From assembly GCA_022837485.1 (NCBI GenBank), contig JALHHH010000093.1, positions 1-6,744 of the forward strand: a stretch of DNA of 6,744 nt, in the 5' to 3' direction. The notes beneath the pieces were generated by a model. The model was not told where the DNA came from, searched no databases, and worked only from the letters and a program-made list of their open reading frames with translations. The stretch comes from Bacteroidales bacterium. GTDB taxonomy: Bacteria > Bacteroidota > Bacteroidia > Bacteroidales > Lentimicrobiaceae. Below, one piece after another: positions 1 to 6,644 of the stretch (position 1 is its first letter; every line of letters starts with the position of its first letter). Made by a program: the position numbers and the translations under genes.

Positions 1-508
1 TATTGATGCTCACCTCGGTTTGCTCCGCAATATCCTTAAAACTCATGTCGGCATAATGCCGCATAATTAAAACATCGCGCTGCTCAGGCGGTAAAAAATC
101 GATGAGAGCCCGAACATCCTGATGAATCTGTTCGGTTATCATGCGTTCCTCCACCGACTCATCGTAAACCTTGATATTATCGAGGATGTTATACTCATCG
201 TTCTGGCTGTCGACCATAGGTATTCTCCGGATCTTTCGGAAATGATCTATTACAAGATTGTGCGCAATTCGCATTACCCACTGAATAAACTTACCCTCCT
301 CCTTGTAACTTCCTGATTTTAATGTATTAATGACCTTGATAAAGGTATCCTGGAAAATATCATCTGCATGTTGTTTATCTTTAACAACCATGATGATATA
401 CGAATAAACCTTTGTCTTATGACGGTGAATAAGCTGTTCCAGACAAGATTCATTACCAGACAAATACCTGTTAATCAGCTCTTTATCGCTAATTGACTGG
501 GCATACAT
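1..508 (-). CDS. ECF-type RNA polymerase sigma-70 factor (C-terminus cut by window edge)
   Basis: This protein directs core RNA polymerase to a specific promoter set. The minus-strand frame from the ATG at 508-506 gives 169 residues and is still open at base 1. Sigma region 2 spans about residues 24-95, with DDIFQDTFIKV (49-59, region 2.2) and the region 2.3/2.4 block containing W77 and NLVIDHFRKIRR (84-95). Sigma region 4 starts at LPPEQRDVLIMRHYADMS (139-156) and enters the helix-turn-helix SFKDIAEQTEVSIN (156-169). Only the last part of region 4 is missing, roughly 20-25 residues by comparison with family length. The protein strongly resembles the sigma-24/FecI-like factors common in Bacteroidetes. 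The start is set by a perfect AGGAGG 6 nt upstream of the ATG. A second ATG at 504-502 is out of frame. The gene diverges from uvrA. Any anti-sigma gene would lie beyond the left edge. The regulon cannot be told from sequence. Confidence 0.95.
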   Translation of the reverse strand, partial: MYAQSISDKELINRYLSGNESCLEQLIHRHKTKVYSYIIMVVKDKQHADDIFQDTFIKVINTLKSGSYKEEGKFIQWVMRIAHNLVIDHFRKIRRIPMVDSQNDEYNILDNIKVYDESVEERMITEQIHQDVRALIDFLPPEQRDVLIMRHYADMSFKDIAEQTEVSIN

Positions 509-520
509 AACGCCTCCTTA
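509..520 (-). promoter_or_regulatory. Strong Shine-Dalgarno site of the ECF sigma gene
   Basis: The minus strand reads TAAGGAGGCGTT directly before the ATG at 508, so AGGAGG (518-513) ends 4 nt from the start. It fixes the start codon choice. It stands out because uvrA, the kinase and the Gre-like gene in this window have no comparable site, which is normal for Bacteroidetes. A second AGGAGG lies on the same strand at 565-560 in the leader, without an ATG close behind it. Confidence 0.75.
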
Positions 521-620
521 TGTTAGTAAATGAAAGCGTAAATGTTTATCCGATAAGTTCCTCCTGTATATTTTGGTGAAAAAAAATGAACAGCCAGCGG
601 GTTGTTGCCCTTAGGAAGCA

Positions 621-652
621 CAAATATACACTAAATGAAATTATAAAATCAA
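621..652 (-). promoter_or_regulatory. Candidate promoter of the ECF sigma gene
   Basis: The minus strand reads TATATTTG at 628-621, an exact match to the Bacteroidetes -7 box TAnnTTTG. A TTG at 652-650 lies 21 nt upstream, as expected for a -33 element. Transcription would start near 614 and give a leader of about 105 nt. That leader contains two AGGAGG sequences and an 11-bp palindrome, TTATCCGATAA (546-556), which could be an operator. This is motif matching only; in AT-rich DNA a chance match is possible. Confidence 0.45.
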
Positions 653-672
653 GTCCCCGCACGATTTTTATC

Positions 673-680
673 TAATTTTG
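673..680 (+). promoter_or_regulatory. Candidate -7 box of the uvrA promoter
   Basis: TAATTTTG matches the Bacteroidetes consensus TAnnTTTG and ends 23 nt before the uvrA ATG, which implies a short leader. No clear TTTG -33 element is seen at the usual distance. The box points away from the sigma promoter about 45 nt to its left, so the two form a compact divergent promoter region. Confidence 0.4.
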
Positions 681-703
681 CTGTCTGAAGTGCCAACTAT
701 TCT

Positions 704-3535
704 ATGAATTCTGTCAATCAAACCTCCATTACCCCTGATACACACATCATAATAAAAGGGGCGAAAGTTCATAATCTAAAAGACATCTCTCTTGCGATTC
801 CACGCAACCGCTTTGTTGTGATTACCGGCCTTTCAGGATCAGGTAAATCTTCTCTTGCCTTCGACACTCTGTATGCTGAAGGTCAGCGTCGTTACGTGGA
901 AAGCCTAAGCGCTTACGCCCGGCAGTTCCTGGGACGTATGAGCAAGCCGGAAGTTGAGTACATCAAAGGGATCGCCCCCGCAATAGCCATAGAACAAAAG
1001 GTTAATTCCAGAAACCCGCGTTCTACCGTTGGTACATCAACAGAAATCTACGAATACGTCAAGTTGCTGTTTGCCCGTATTGGCAAAACCTATTCACCCG
1101 TTTCGGGAAAACTTGTAAAGCGCGATACGGTAACCGACGTATGCGATTTTCTTTTGTCGCAACCCGAAGATACCCGGGTGAGCGTACTTTGTCCACTGGT
1201 TCTCAAACACAACCGCTCTATAGAGACACAGCTGGGAATCCTTCTTCAGCAGGGTTTCAGCAGGGTAAAATTCAATGGAACGTATGCGCGAATAGAAGAA
1301 GTACTCTCAAACACACCCGACTCATCCCTTGAATTCAGCCTTGTTGTCGACAGGGTATCCATTCATAAAGAAGATGATGACCTGAAGCAACGTCTCGCCG
1401 ATTCGGTGCAAACCGCTTATTACGAAGGTAACGGCGAATGCATTTGCGAATTGGACTTAAACGGAATCATCCGTAAGGAAGTTTTTTCCAGCCGTTTTGA
1501 AGCCGACGGAATAATATTTGAAGAACCCGGCACAAACCTGTTCAGCTTTAACAATCCATACGGAGCCTGTAAAACCTGCGAGGGATTCGGAAGTATCATC
1601 GGAATCGACGAAGATCTCGTTATTCCAAATAAAAGTCTCTCCGTGTATGAGGATGCTATCGCTTGCTGGAAAGGTGAAAAACTTAGCGAATGGAAAGATG
1701 AACTGGTTAAAAACGCTTATAAATTCGACTTCCCGGTACATAAACCATGGTATGAACTTACTCCGGCTCAACGCAGAATGGTGTGGGAAGGAAATAAGCA
1801 CTTTCAGGGACTTAATGCTTTCTTCCGGTTTGTTGAGCAACAGACGTACAAAATTCAGTACCGGGTTCTGCTTTCGCGTTACCGCGGAAAAACAATTTGT
1901 CCCGACTGCAGCGGAACCCGCCTCCGAAGCGACGCCAATTACGTAAAAGTTCAGGGCAAAAGTATCAGTGAAATTGTTTTGATGCCCGTTTCAGGTGCCC
2001 TCGATTTCTTCTCAAAACTGGAATTGCCGGATTTTGAACGCAGTGTTTCAGCCCGCCTGATCCTGGAAATTACTAACCGTCTGAGATTTCTCGACGATGT
2101 AGGTTTGGGTTATCTTACGCTAAATCGACTTTCATCAACCCTCTCGGGAGGCGAGTCGCAGCGCATAAATTTAGCTACTTCTTTGGGCAGCAGCCTGGTA
2201 GGATCCATGTACATTCTCGACGAACCCAGCATCGGACTTCATTCCCGCGACACTCATCGCTTGCTCAGGGTACTGAGGGAACTCAATAAACTTGGCAATT
2301 CAGTTATCGTGGTTGAGCACGACGAAGAAATCATTCGCGCTGCCGACCATATTATTGATATAGGCCCTGAAGCCGGAGAAAATGGAGGTCGCATTATGTT
2401 CGAAGGGAATTTCGGGCAACTGGCTGAAGCTAAGGACAGCCTTACAGCTCAATATCTTACCAATAAACTGGCAATTCCTGTTCCAGGTGTAAGACGGAAA
2501 TGGCGCGACAGCATACAGCTTTTCGGAGTGCGCGAAAACAATCTTCAGGGGATTGATGTTCAATTCCCGCTGAATGTGCTCGTTGCAGTTACCGGAGTGA
2601 GTGGTTCGGGAAAGACATCCCTTGTAAAACGGGTTTTGTATCCCGTACTAAAAAAAATGTACGGAGGCTATGGCGAACGCACCGGATTATACGACCGGCT
2701 GGAAGGAAACTACATCCGGATCAGCGAAGTAGAGATGGTTGACCAGAACCCGATCGGCCGCTCATCCCGCTCAAATCCCGCTACATACGTTAAGGCCTAC
2801 GACGATATAAGAGGACTCTTTTCCGACCAGCCCCTGGCTAAAACCCGGGGCTATAAACCCGGATATTTCTCCTTTAACATCGAAGGCGGTCGCTGTGAAG
2901 AGTGCGAAGGCGAAGGCGTCGTTGAAATCGGGATGCAATTTATGGCCGACATCCACCTCACTTGCGAGAACTGTAAGGGTAAGCGATTTAAAGAAGAAGT
3001 TCTTGAAGTGACCTATGAAGGACACAGCATCTCGGATATACTGGATCTCACCATCGATCAGGCAATTACACTTTTTGAGAGAAATGCACGCGGAAACAAT
3101 ATCGAAAACCGTATTCTTCAAAAGCTGAGACCACTGGCAGAAACCGGACTCGGGTACCTAAGAATGGGACAATCATCCGATACACTCAGCGGCGGTGAAG
3201 CCCAACGTATTAAACTGGCAAGTTTCCTTATCAAAGGCAGCTCCGAAGCTCCAACACTGTTTATCTTTGACGAACCTACAACCGGACTGCATTTCCACGA
3301 CATCAGCAAACTGCTTGCTTCGTTTAATGCACTTATTGCAAAAGGCCACAGCATCATCGTGATCGAGCACAACCTGGATGTGATTAAATGTGCCGACTGG
3401 GTTATTGACCTTGGTCCGGAAGGCGGAGCAGAAGGCGGAAAACTCGTATTTGCAGGATTACCGGAAGATCTCGTTAAGGAAAAAAACTCTCATTCCGGAA
3501 GATATCTTGCCAGTAAACTGAACGGCCATAGCTGA
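704..3535 (+). CDS. uvrA: UvrA-family excinuclease ABC subunit A (variant lacking one zinc CxxC pair)
   Basis: UvrA is the damage-sensing ABC ATPase of nucleotide excision repair; it works as a dimer and loads UvrB on DNA. The 943 residues match the usual length (E. coli about 940). ATPase core I has Walker A GLSGSGKSS (42-50), signature LSGGESQR (480-487), Walker B ILDEP (504-508) and switch H539. Core II has Walker A GVSGSGKTS (631-639), signature LSGGEAQR (828-835), Walker B IFDEP (854-858) and H889. The block NPRSTVGTSTEIYEYVKLLF (104-123) leads into the UvrB-binding region. Zinc cysteines are C289/C292, C399/C402 and the C-terminal module C731/C734/C754/C757. The CxxC pair normally found just before the FSFNNP block is absent (SSRFEADGIIFEEP instead), and the CPxCG near residue 130 is replaced by YSPVSGK. 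From memory this fits a second, Bacteroidetes-type UvrA paralog rather than the classical one. The start has no Shine-Dalgarno sequence. uvrB is not in the window. Confidence 0.95.
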   Translation: MNSVNQTSITPDTHIIIKGAKVHNLKDISLAIPRNRFVVITGLSGSGKSSLAFDTLYAEGQRRYVESLSAYARQFLGRMSKPEVEYIKGIAPAIAIEQKVNSRNPRSTVGTSTEIYEYVKLLFARIGKTYSPVSGKLVKRDTVTDVCDFLLSQPEDTRVSVLCPLVLKHNRSIETQLGILLQQGFSRVKFNGTYARIEEVLSNTPDSSLEFSLVVDRVSIHKEDDDLKQRLADSVQTAYYEGNGECICELDLNGIIRKEVFSSRFEADGIIFEEPGTNLFSFNNPYGACKTCEGFGSIIGIDEDLVIPNKSLSVYEDAIACWKGEKLSEWKDELVKNAYKFDFPVHKPWYELTPAQRRMVWEGNKHFQGLNAFFRFVEQQTYKIQYRVLLSRYRGKTICPDCSGTRLRSDANYVKVQGKSISEIVLMPVSGALDFFSKLELPDFERSVSARLILEITNRLRFLDDVGLGYLTLNRLSSTLSGGESQRINLATSLGSSLVGSMYILDEPSIGLHSRDTHRLLRVLRELNKLGNSVIVVEHDEEIIRAADHIIDIGPEAGENGGRIMFEGNFGQLAEAKDSLTAQYLTNKLAIPVPGVRRKWRDSIQLFGVRENNLQGIDVQFPLNVLVAVTGVSGSGKTSLVKRVLYPVLKKMYGGYGERTGLYDRLEGNYIRISEVEMVDQNPIGRSSRSNPATYVKAYDDIRGLFSDQPLAKTRGYKPGYFSFNIEGGRCEECEGEGVVEIGMQFMADIHLTCENCKGKRFKEEVLEVTYEGHSISDILDLTIDQAITLFERNARGNNIENRILQKLRPLAETGLGYLRMGQSSDTLSGGEAQRIKLASFLIKGSSEAPTLFIFDEPTTGLHFHDISKLLASFNALIAKGHSIIVIEHNLDVIKCADWVIDLGPEGGAEGGKLVFAGLPEDLVKEKNSHSGRYLASKLNGHS

Positions 3536-3589
3536 AAGCATAGGACAATGAAGCCCGACGGATAAATTACTGAATTAAATCAAAGCTTT

Positions 3590-3645
3590 TTGCCTTTGTA
3601 CAGCATTAAAGACTTCATCTGCAAAGGCAACAAATGCATTTTTTT
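3590..3645 (+). terminator. Candidate stem-loop after uvrA, possible terminator
   Basis: TTGCCTTTG (3590-3598) is the exact reverse complement of CAAAGGCAA (3622-3630). Inner U-G and A-U pairs extend the stem to 11 bp around a 19-nt loop. Seven T residues follow at 3639-3645, but 8 nt after the stem rather than directly on it. That spacing, the long loop and the modest GC content make it a weak intrinsic terminator; it could instead be a 3'-end stabilising structure of the uvrA mRNA. Confidence 0.35.
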
Positions 3646-3741
3646 CCCCGAATACGAATATTATGACTGAAATGCCCGTTACATTTGGCAATTTCGGGTA
3701 TAAACTCCTGACACTTTTCTTTTTTTTTGACCGGGATGTGT

Positions 3742-3749
3742 TAACTTTG
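3742..3749 (+). promoter_or_regulatory. Candidate -7 box for the hybrid kinase gene
   Basis: TAACTTTG fits TAnnTTTG. Transcription would start near 3756 and give a leader of about 85 nt. No good -33 TTTG is seen at 19-21 nt upstream; a TTTG at 3726-3729 is too close. The alternative box TACATTTG at 3680-3687 is equally good by sequence and would give a longer leader. Confidence 0.35.
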
Positions 3750-3840
3750 ACTACTAAAAATAAATATCCTTAACTTAGAGCTTCTGTTCTCTGCAAACGG
3801 ATCATAAAAGCACCAGGTTGTAGCACTTCAACTCAAATAC

Positions 3841-5541
3841 ATGGAAAACAATCCCTTACAAGCCGACTCCCTAAAAATTATTCAGCAGTTGCGCGAAGAG
3901 ATCAAGAGACTCGAAGACGAACTGAAACATCTTGGTTACCTGAAAAAGCAGGAACAGGATCTGATTCAGGCCAAGGAAGATGCTGAACGGGAAAACCGGA
4001 TGAAATCCGACTTCCTGGCTATGATGAGCCATGAAATCCGCACTCCCATGAACGGAGTAATCGGTATGACCAGCCTGCTGCTTGACACCAACCTTACGGT
4101 TGAGCAGAAAAATTTCGTTGAAACCCTCAGGGTCAGTGCCGATAACCTTATGACCATCATCAACGACATACTTGACTTTTCAAAAATTGAATCGGGCAAG
4201 ATGACGCTTGAAGAAGCTCCGTTTGAACTGAGAAACTGCATTGAAGATGCGCTTGATCTGTTTGCACAGAAGGCCATAGAGCGGGGTATAGACCTTCTTT
4301 ACCTCATTCAGCCTGATGTTTCGCCATTCCTTATCGGCGATATCACCCGCCTGAGACAGATTCTGATCAACCTGATTAATAATGCCATCAAATTTACCGA
4401 AGAGGGCGAAGTGTTTATCTCCATAGAAAAAATGAGAGATGAAGACGGATATCAGATCCTGCAGTTTTCCGTCCGCGACAGCGGAATAGGAATTCCAAAG
4501 GAAAAACTGCCAATCCTTTTCGACGCTTTCACACAAGCCGACTCTACCACTACCCGCCGTTATGGTGGCACAGGACTTGGCCTTGCCATTGCCAAGCATT
4601 TGGTTGAAATGATGGACGGAAAAATATGGGTTGAAAGCGAAGTTGGAAAAGGATCGACTTTTTTCTTTACTGCCAGAATGAGAACCTCTGGAATCGGTAA
4701 AACAAAATTATATGTCAGAGGCCAGATTCCCGAACTAAAAAACAGCCGGGTTCTGATCGTTGACGACAATGAAACCAACAGGCACATCTTTACTTTGCAG
4801 TTTGAATCCTGGGGAATGGTGCCCTTTACCGCCAAATCCGGGCAGGAAGCACTGACAGTTATTGAGGAGGAAGAAGAACCATTCGACCTGGCAGTCATCG
4901 ACATGCAAATGCCTTCGATGGATGGACTTGAGCTTGGCAGAGCAATTAAAAATCTTCCTTTCAAAGGGGATATCCCATTGATTATGTTAACTTCTTTGGG
5001 GAAAATCAACAAATTGCCAACCGATGTTTTTGATGCCCAGCTTTCGAAACCCATAAAACTGGCTGAGCTTTTTGAAGAAGTACTAAGGGTCATTGCCGAA
5101 TCACGCAACCGCCGGAGTAACCTGGCCGATCACAACATCGATAAAAACCTGGCCGCCAAACTTCCGATGCGGATTCTTCTTGCAGAAGACAATATTACCA
5201 ATCAGGACCTGGTTATCACTCTGCTTAGCAAAATGGGTTATAAAATCGACGCTGTGGAAAACGGACGAAAAGTCCTTGAAATGATGGAACGTAAAAAGTA
5301 CGACATCATACTTATGGACATACAGATGCCTGTTATGAACGGAATGGAAGCCACAAAGGCCATCTGTGAAAAATACCCCGAATCTGAGCGGCCAAAAATA
5401 ATTGCCATTACCGCAAATGCAATGCCCGGCGATCGCGAGCGCTACCTTGCAACCGGCATGGTAGACTACCTTCCTAAACCTATAAAATTCAAGGATGTTC
5501 AGGCTGTACTCATTAAATGGGGCAAGAAAAAAGTTAACTAA
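3841..5541 (+). CDS. Soluble hybrid histidine kinase with two receiver domains
   Basis: A phosphorelay kinase of 566 residues: it should autophosphorylate on His and pass phosphate to its own receivers. Domains in order: an N-terminal Glu/Lys-rich coiled coil (about 8-58); HisKA with SHEIRTPMNGVIG and phospho-acceptor H64; HATPase_c with N box (N181), G1 box DSGIGIP (D213), an F-box region LFDAFTQ and G2 box GGTGLGLA (242-249). Receiver 1 (about 302-415) has D308/D309, acceptor D354, T384/S385 and K403. Receiver 2 (about 442-560) has E449/D450, acceptor D493, T524 and K546. All catalytic residues are present. No transmembrane helix, PAS, GAF or other sensor domain is seen, and there is no HPt or DNA-binding output domain, so it is probably cytosolic and works with an unseen partner. 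The ATG at 3841 has no Shine-Dalgarno sequence, and the reading frame begins with a plausible coiled coil. No cognate regulator gene is adjacent. The signal is unknown. Confidence 0.95.
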   Translation: MENNPLQADSLKIIQQLREEIKRLEDELKHLGYLKKQEQDLIQAKEDAERENRMKSDFLAMMSHEIRTPMNGVIGMTSLLLDTNLTVEQKNFVETLRVSADNLMTIINDILDFSKIESGKMTLEEAPFELRNCIEDALDLFAQKAIERGIDLLYLIQPDVSPFLIGDITRLRQILINLINNAIKFTEEGEVFISIEKMRDEDGYQILQFSVRDSGIGIPKEKLPILFDAFTQADSTTTRRYGGTGLGLAIAKHLVEMMDGKIWVESEVGKGSTFFFTARMRTSGIGKTKLYVRGQIPELKNSRVLIVDDNETNRHIFTLQFESWGMVPFTAKSGQEALTVIEEEEEPFDLAVIDMQMPSMDGLELGRAIKNLPFKGDIPLIMLTSLGKINKLPTDVFDAQLSKPIKLAELFEEVLRVIAESRNRRSNLADHNIDKNLAAKLPMRILLAEDNITNQDLVITLLSKMGYKIDAVENGRKVLEMMERKKYDIILMDIQMPVMNGMEATKAICEKYPESERPKIIAITANAMPGDRERYLATGMVDYLPKPIKFKDVQAVLIKWGKKKVN

Positions 5542-5544
5542 GCG

Positions 5545-5572
5545 AAAGTCCGGGAAACCGGGCTTTTTTTTT
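5545..5572 (+). terminator. Intrinsic terminator of the hybrid kinase gene
   Basis: AAAGTCCGG (5545-5553) pairs with CCGGGCTTT (5558-5566) through nine base pairs, one of them U-G, closed by a GAAA tetraloop of the very stable GNRA type. A run of nine T residues (5564-5572) begins in the stem. It starts 3 nt after the stop codon. This is a textbook rho-independent terminator and separates the kinase from the downstream Gre-like gene. Confidence 0.92.
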
Positions 5573-5589
5573 CTGAACATACATACAAT

Positions 5590-5841
5590 TCAATAACGAT
5601 CTCCGGTAATGTAAATCAAATACAACGCAGGCCTGGTCTCCGACTGATTACCGGTTCTAATCAAAATAATGTCATCATCATAAACCGGACGTATTATCAA
5701 CGTCTCTGGCAACACATAAGGTTCCGTTACGAAGTATTCAAACCAGAACCTAATCCGCAACACCCGGCATAATCTGTACTGAAATGCCTTTTCTTCTACC
5801 TTTCCGCTAATCAGAACAAATTTTAATTGCTTATTCAGCAT
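5590..5841 (-). CDS. Small hypothetical protein (doubtful)
   Basis: A minus-strand frame from the ATG at 5841-5839 to a TGA at 5592-5590 encodes 83 residues; a TTG three codons upstream (5850) would give 86. GAAAGAG just before the ATG resembles a weak ribosome site. The product is rich in Ile, Tyr, Phe and Arg, with a patch PVYDDDIILIRTGNQ in the C-terminal half. It has no clear signal peptide or membrane helix, and I recognise no family. It is the only long frame in a 374-nt stretch between a terminator and the Gre-like gene, and it converges on the kinase gene. Against it: no promoter box is seen on its strand, its upstream end overlaps the likely promoter of the Gre-like gene, and the opposite strand is also open for much of its length. 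It may be a non-coding or decayed stretch. Confidence 0.35.
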   Translation of the reverse strand: MLNKQLKFVLISGKVEEKAFQYRLCRVLRIRFWFEYFVTEPYVLPETLIIRPVYDDDIILIRTGNQSETRPALYLIYITGDRY

Positions 5842-5859
5842 CTCTTTCAAATGGATTGC

Positions 5860-5867
5860 TACTTTTG
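5860..5867 (+). promoter_or_regulatory. Candidate -7 box of the Gre-like gene
   Basis: TACTTTTG is an exact match to TAnnTTTG on the plus strand, 79 nt before the Gre-like ATG. Transcription would start near 5874 and include the GC-rich hairpin at 5908-5930 in the leader. No -33 TTTG is found at the standard spacing, so the call rests on one box plus position. Confidence 0.42.
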
Positions 5868-5907
5868 TTAAGAATTAAAATTTTATTTAAAACAATGGTA
5901 AGCCGGG

Positions 5908-5930
5908 CTGGCCTGTCGAAGATGGGCCGG
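5908..5930 (+). other. GC-rich leader hairpin upstream of the Gre-like gene
   Basis: CTGGCC (5908-5913) can pair with GGCCGG (5925-5930), with one U-G pair, around an 11-nt loop; flanking G-U pairs could lengthen the stem to 8 bp. It lies 16 nt before the ATG inside otherwise very AT-rich DNA, so it would be the main structure in the 5' leader. A regulatory role is a guess. Confidence 0.3.
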
Positions 5931-5946
5931 TTATCCATAAAAAAAG

Positions 5947-6453
5947 ATGAGCAGAGCATTTGTCAACGAAGACGATTTGCGCGAATCGCCATTTGTGCCT
6001 CCGCGTGCCGACCTGCCCGACGGGGTGCCCAATTACGTCACTCCTTCAGGTATGGAATCTCTTCTGAAAGAAAAAGAGGCATTGCAGTTGGAACTAAAAC
6101 AGCTTAATGCCAGTAATGAACACGAGAAACAAAATGCCATAGCGGTTTTAAGCACCAGGCTGCAAATGCTGGAAGCCCGGATTGCATCCGCACAAGTAAT
6201 TGAACCGGAAGAGAGCATACCAGAAACCGTTCGTTTCGGTAACTTTGTTACATTACAGATTGGGGAAACAAAGCAATACCAACAGTTTCAGGTTGTCGGT
6301 GTGGACGAAGCCAATCTTAAAAAAGGAAAAATTGCTTTTACTTCTCCTCTTGCCCGCCTACTGATAAACAGGAAAGCCGGAGAAACCATCACCCTGAATC
6401 TTGAGCATGGCAGCAGGGTTTTTAAAATAGTCGATATCCGGCAGAAAAATTAA
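5947..6453 (+). CDS. GreA/GreB-family transcription factor, non-canonical coiled coil
   Basis: Gre factors enter the secondary channel of RNA polymerase through a coiled coil and act on backtracked complexes. This 168-residue protein opens with MSRAFVNEDD and a Pro-rich tail to about residue 30, typical of the subgroup often annotated 'GreAB' or 'GreA/GreB family elongation factor'. YVTPSGMESLL (30-40) begins the coiled coil, which runs to AQVIEPEE (82-89). The C-terminal FKBP-like domain covers about 93-165, with VRFGNFVTLQI, QVVGVDEA and GKIAFTSPLARLLI. The coiled coil is shorter than in GreA, and the tip motif GDLxEN, whose Asp and Glu hold the catalytic Mg2+, is absent; the turn region reads NASNEHEKQN (54-63). 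Cleavage stimulation is therefore doubtful and it may compete with other channel factors, as Gfh1 or Rnk-type proteins do (inference). The ATG at 5947 follows AAAAAAG with no Shine-Dalgarno sequence and matches the conserved N-terminus. It is monocistronic here. Confidence 0.88.
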   Translation: MSRAFVNEDDLRESPFVPPRADLPDGVPNYVTPSGMESLLKEKEALQLELKQLNASNEHEKQNAIAVLSTRLQMLEARIASAQVIEPEESIPETVRFGNFVTLQIGETKQYQQFQVVGVDEANLKKGKIAFTSPLARLLINRKAGETITLNLEHGSRVFKIVDIRQKN

Positions 6454-6644
6454 GATGTATTCTTAAGTATTATTCGTAACAAATATTATTGTTATTAACA
6501 TTATCCAAAGAGATTGGACCACCTCATATCCAATATAGATTTTGTCGTAACTTATTGAATATAAAACGTAAACAACATATTCCATTGTCGTGTGCAGTGG
6601 ATGAGTACTCCTGGTAGAAGAAAACAGTAATTAGTAAATGTTTA
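6454..6644. other. AT-rich spacer between the Gre-like gene and the tRNA terminator
   Basis: No gene is supported here. Two modest hairpins occur on the plus strand: GTAACAA/TTGTTAT (6476-6482 with 6489-6495, including one G-U pair) and ATTGGA/TCCAAT (6513-6518 with 6529-6534), the second followed by TTTT at 6541-6544. Either might end transcription of the Gre-like gene, but neither has a proper U-run. Confidence 0.4.

Larger units (their letters stand above)
3536..3840. other. Intergenic gap between uvrA and the hybrid kinase gene
   Basis: These 305 nt are AT-rich and show no convincing ORF on either strand. They contain a stem-loop early on (3590-3630), a T-run (3639-3645) and another pyrimidine-rich T-run (3715-3728). 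Two exact TAnnTTTG matches lie on the plus strand: TACATTTG at 3680-3687 and TAACTTTG at 3742-3749. The length and the promoter-like boxes suggest that the kinase gene is transcribed separately from uvrA. Confidence 0.6.

Noticed and set aside
122..316. Plus-strand ORF of 64 residues at the left end
   Set aside because: It lies entirely antisense to the well-supported ECF sigma factor and shows no family resemblance.
1457..1840. Minus-strand ORF of 127 residues inside uvrA
   Set aside because: It is a shadow of the conserved UvrA reading frame with no recognisable domain; the same applies to 1518-1946 (+), 2300-2563 (-), 2771-3121 (-) and 3118-3372 (-).
4560..5108. Minus-strand ORF of 182 residues inside the kinase gene
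   Set aside because: It is antisense to the HATPase and first receiver region; length alone is not evidence. The frames at 3966-4277, 4180-4599 and 5101-5580 (-) are rejected for the same reason.
5856..6107. Plus-strand ORF of 83 residues overlapping the Gre-like gene
   Set aside because: It reads a different frame through the Gre coding region and yields a low-complexity Arg-rich product; the in-frame Gre protein is clearly the real one.
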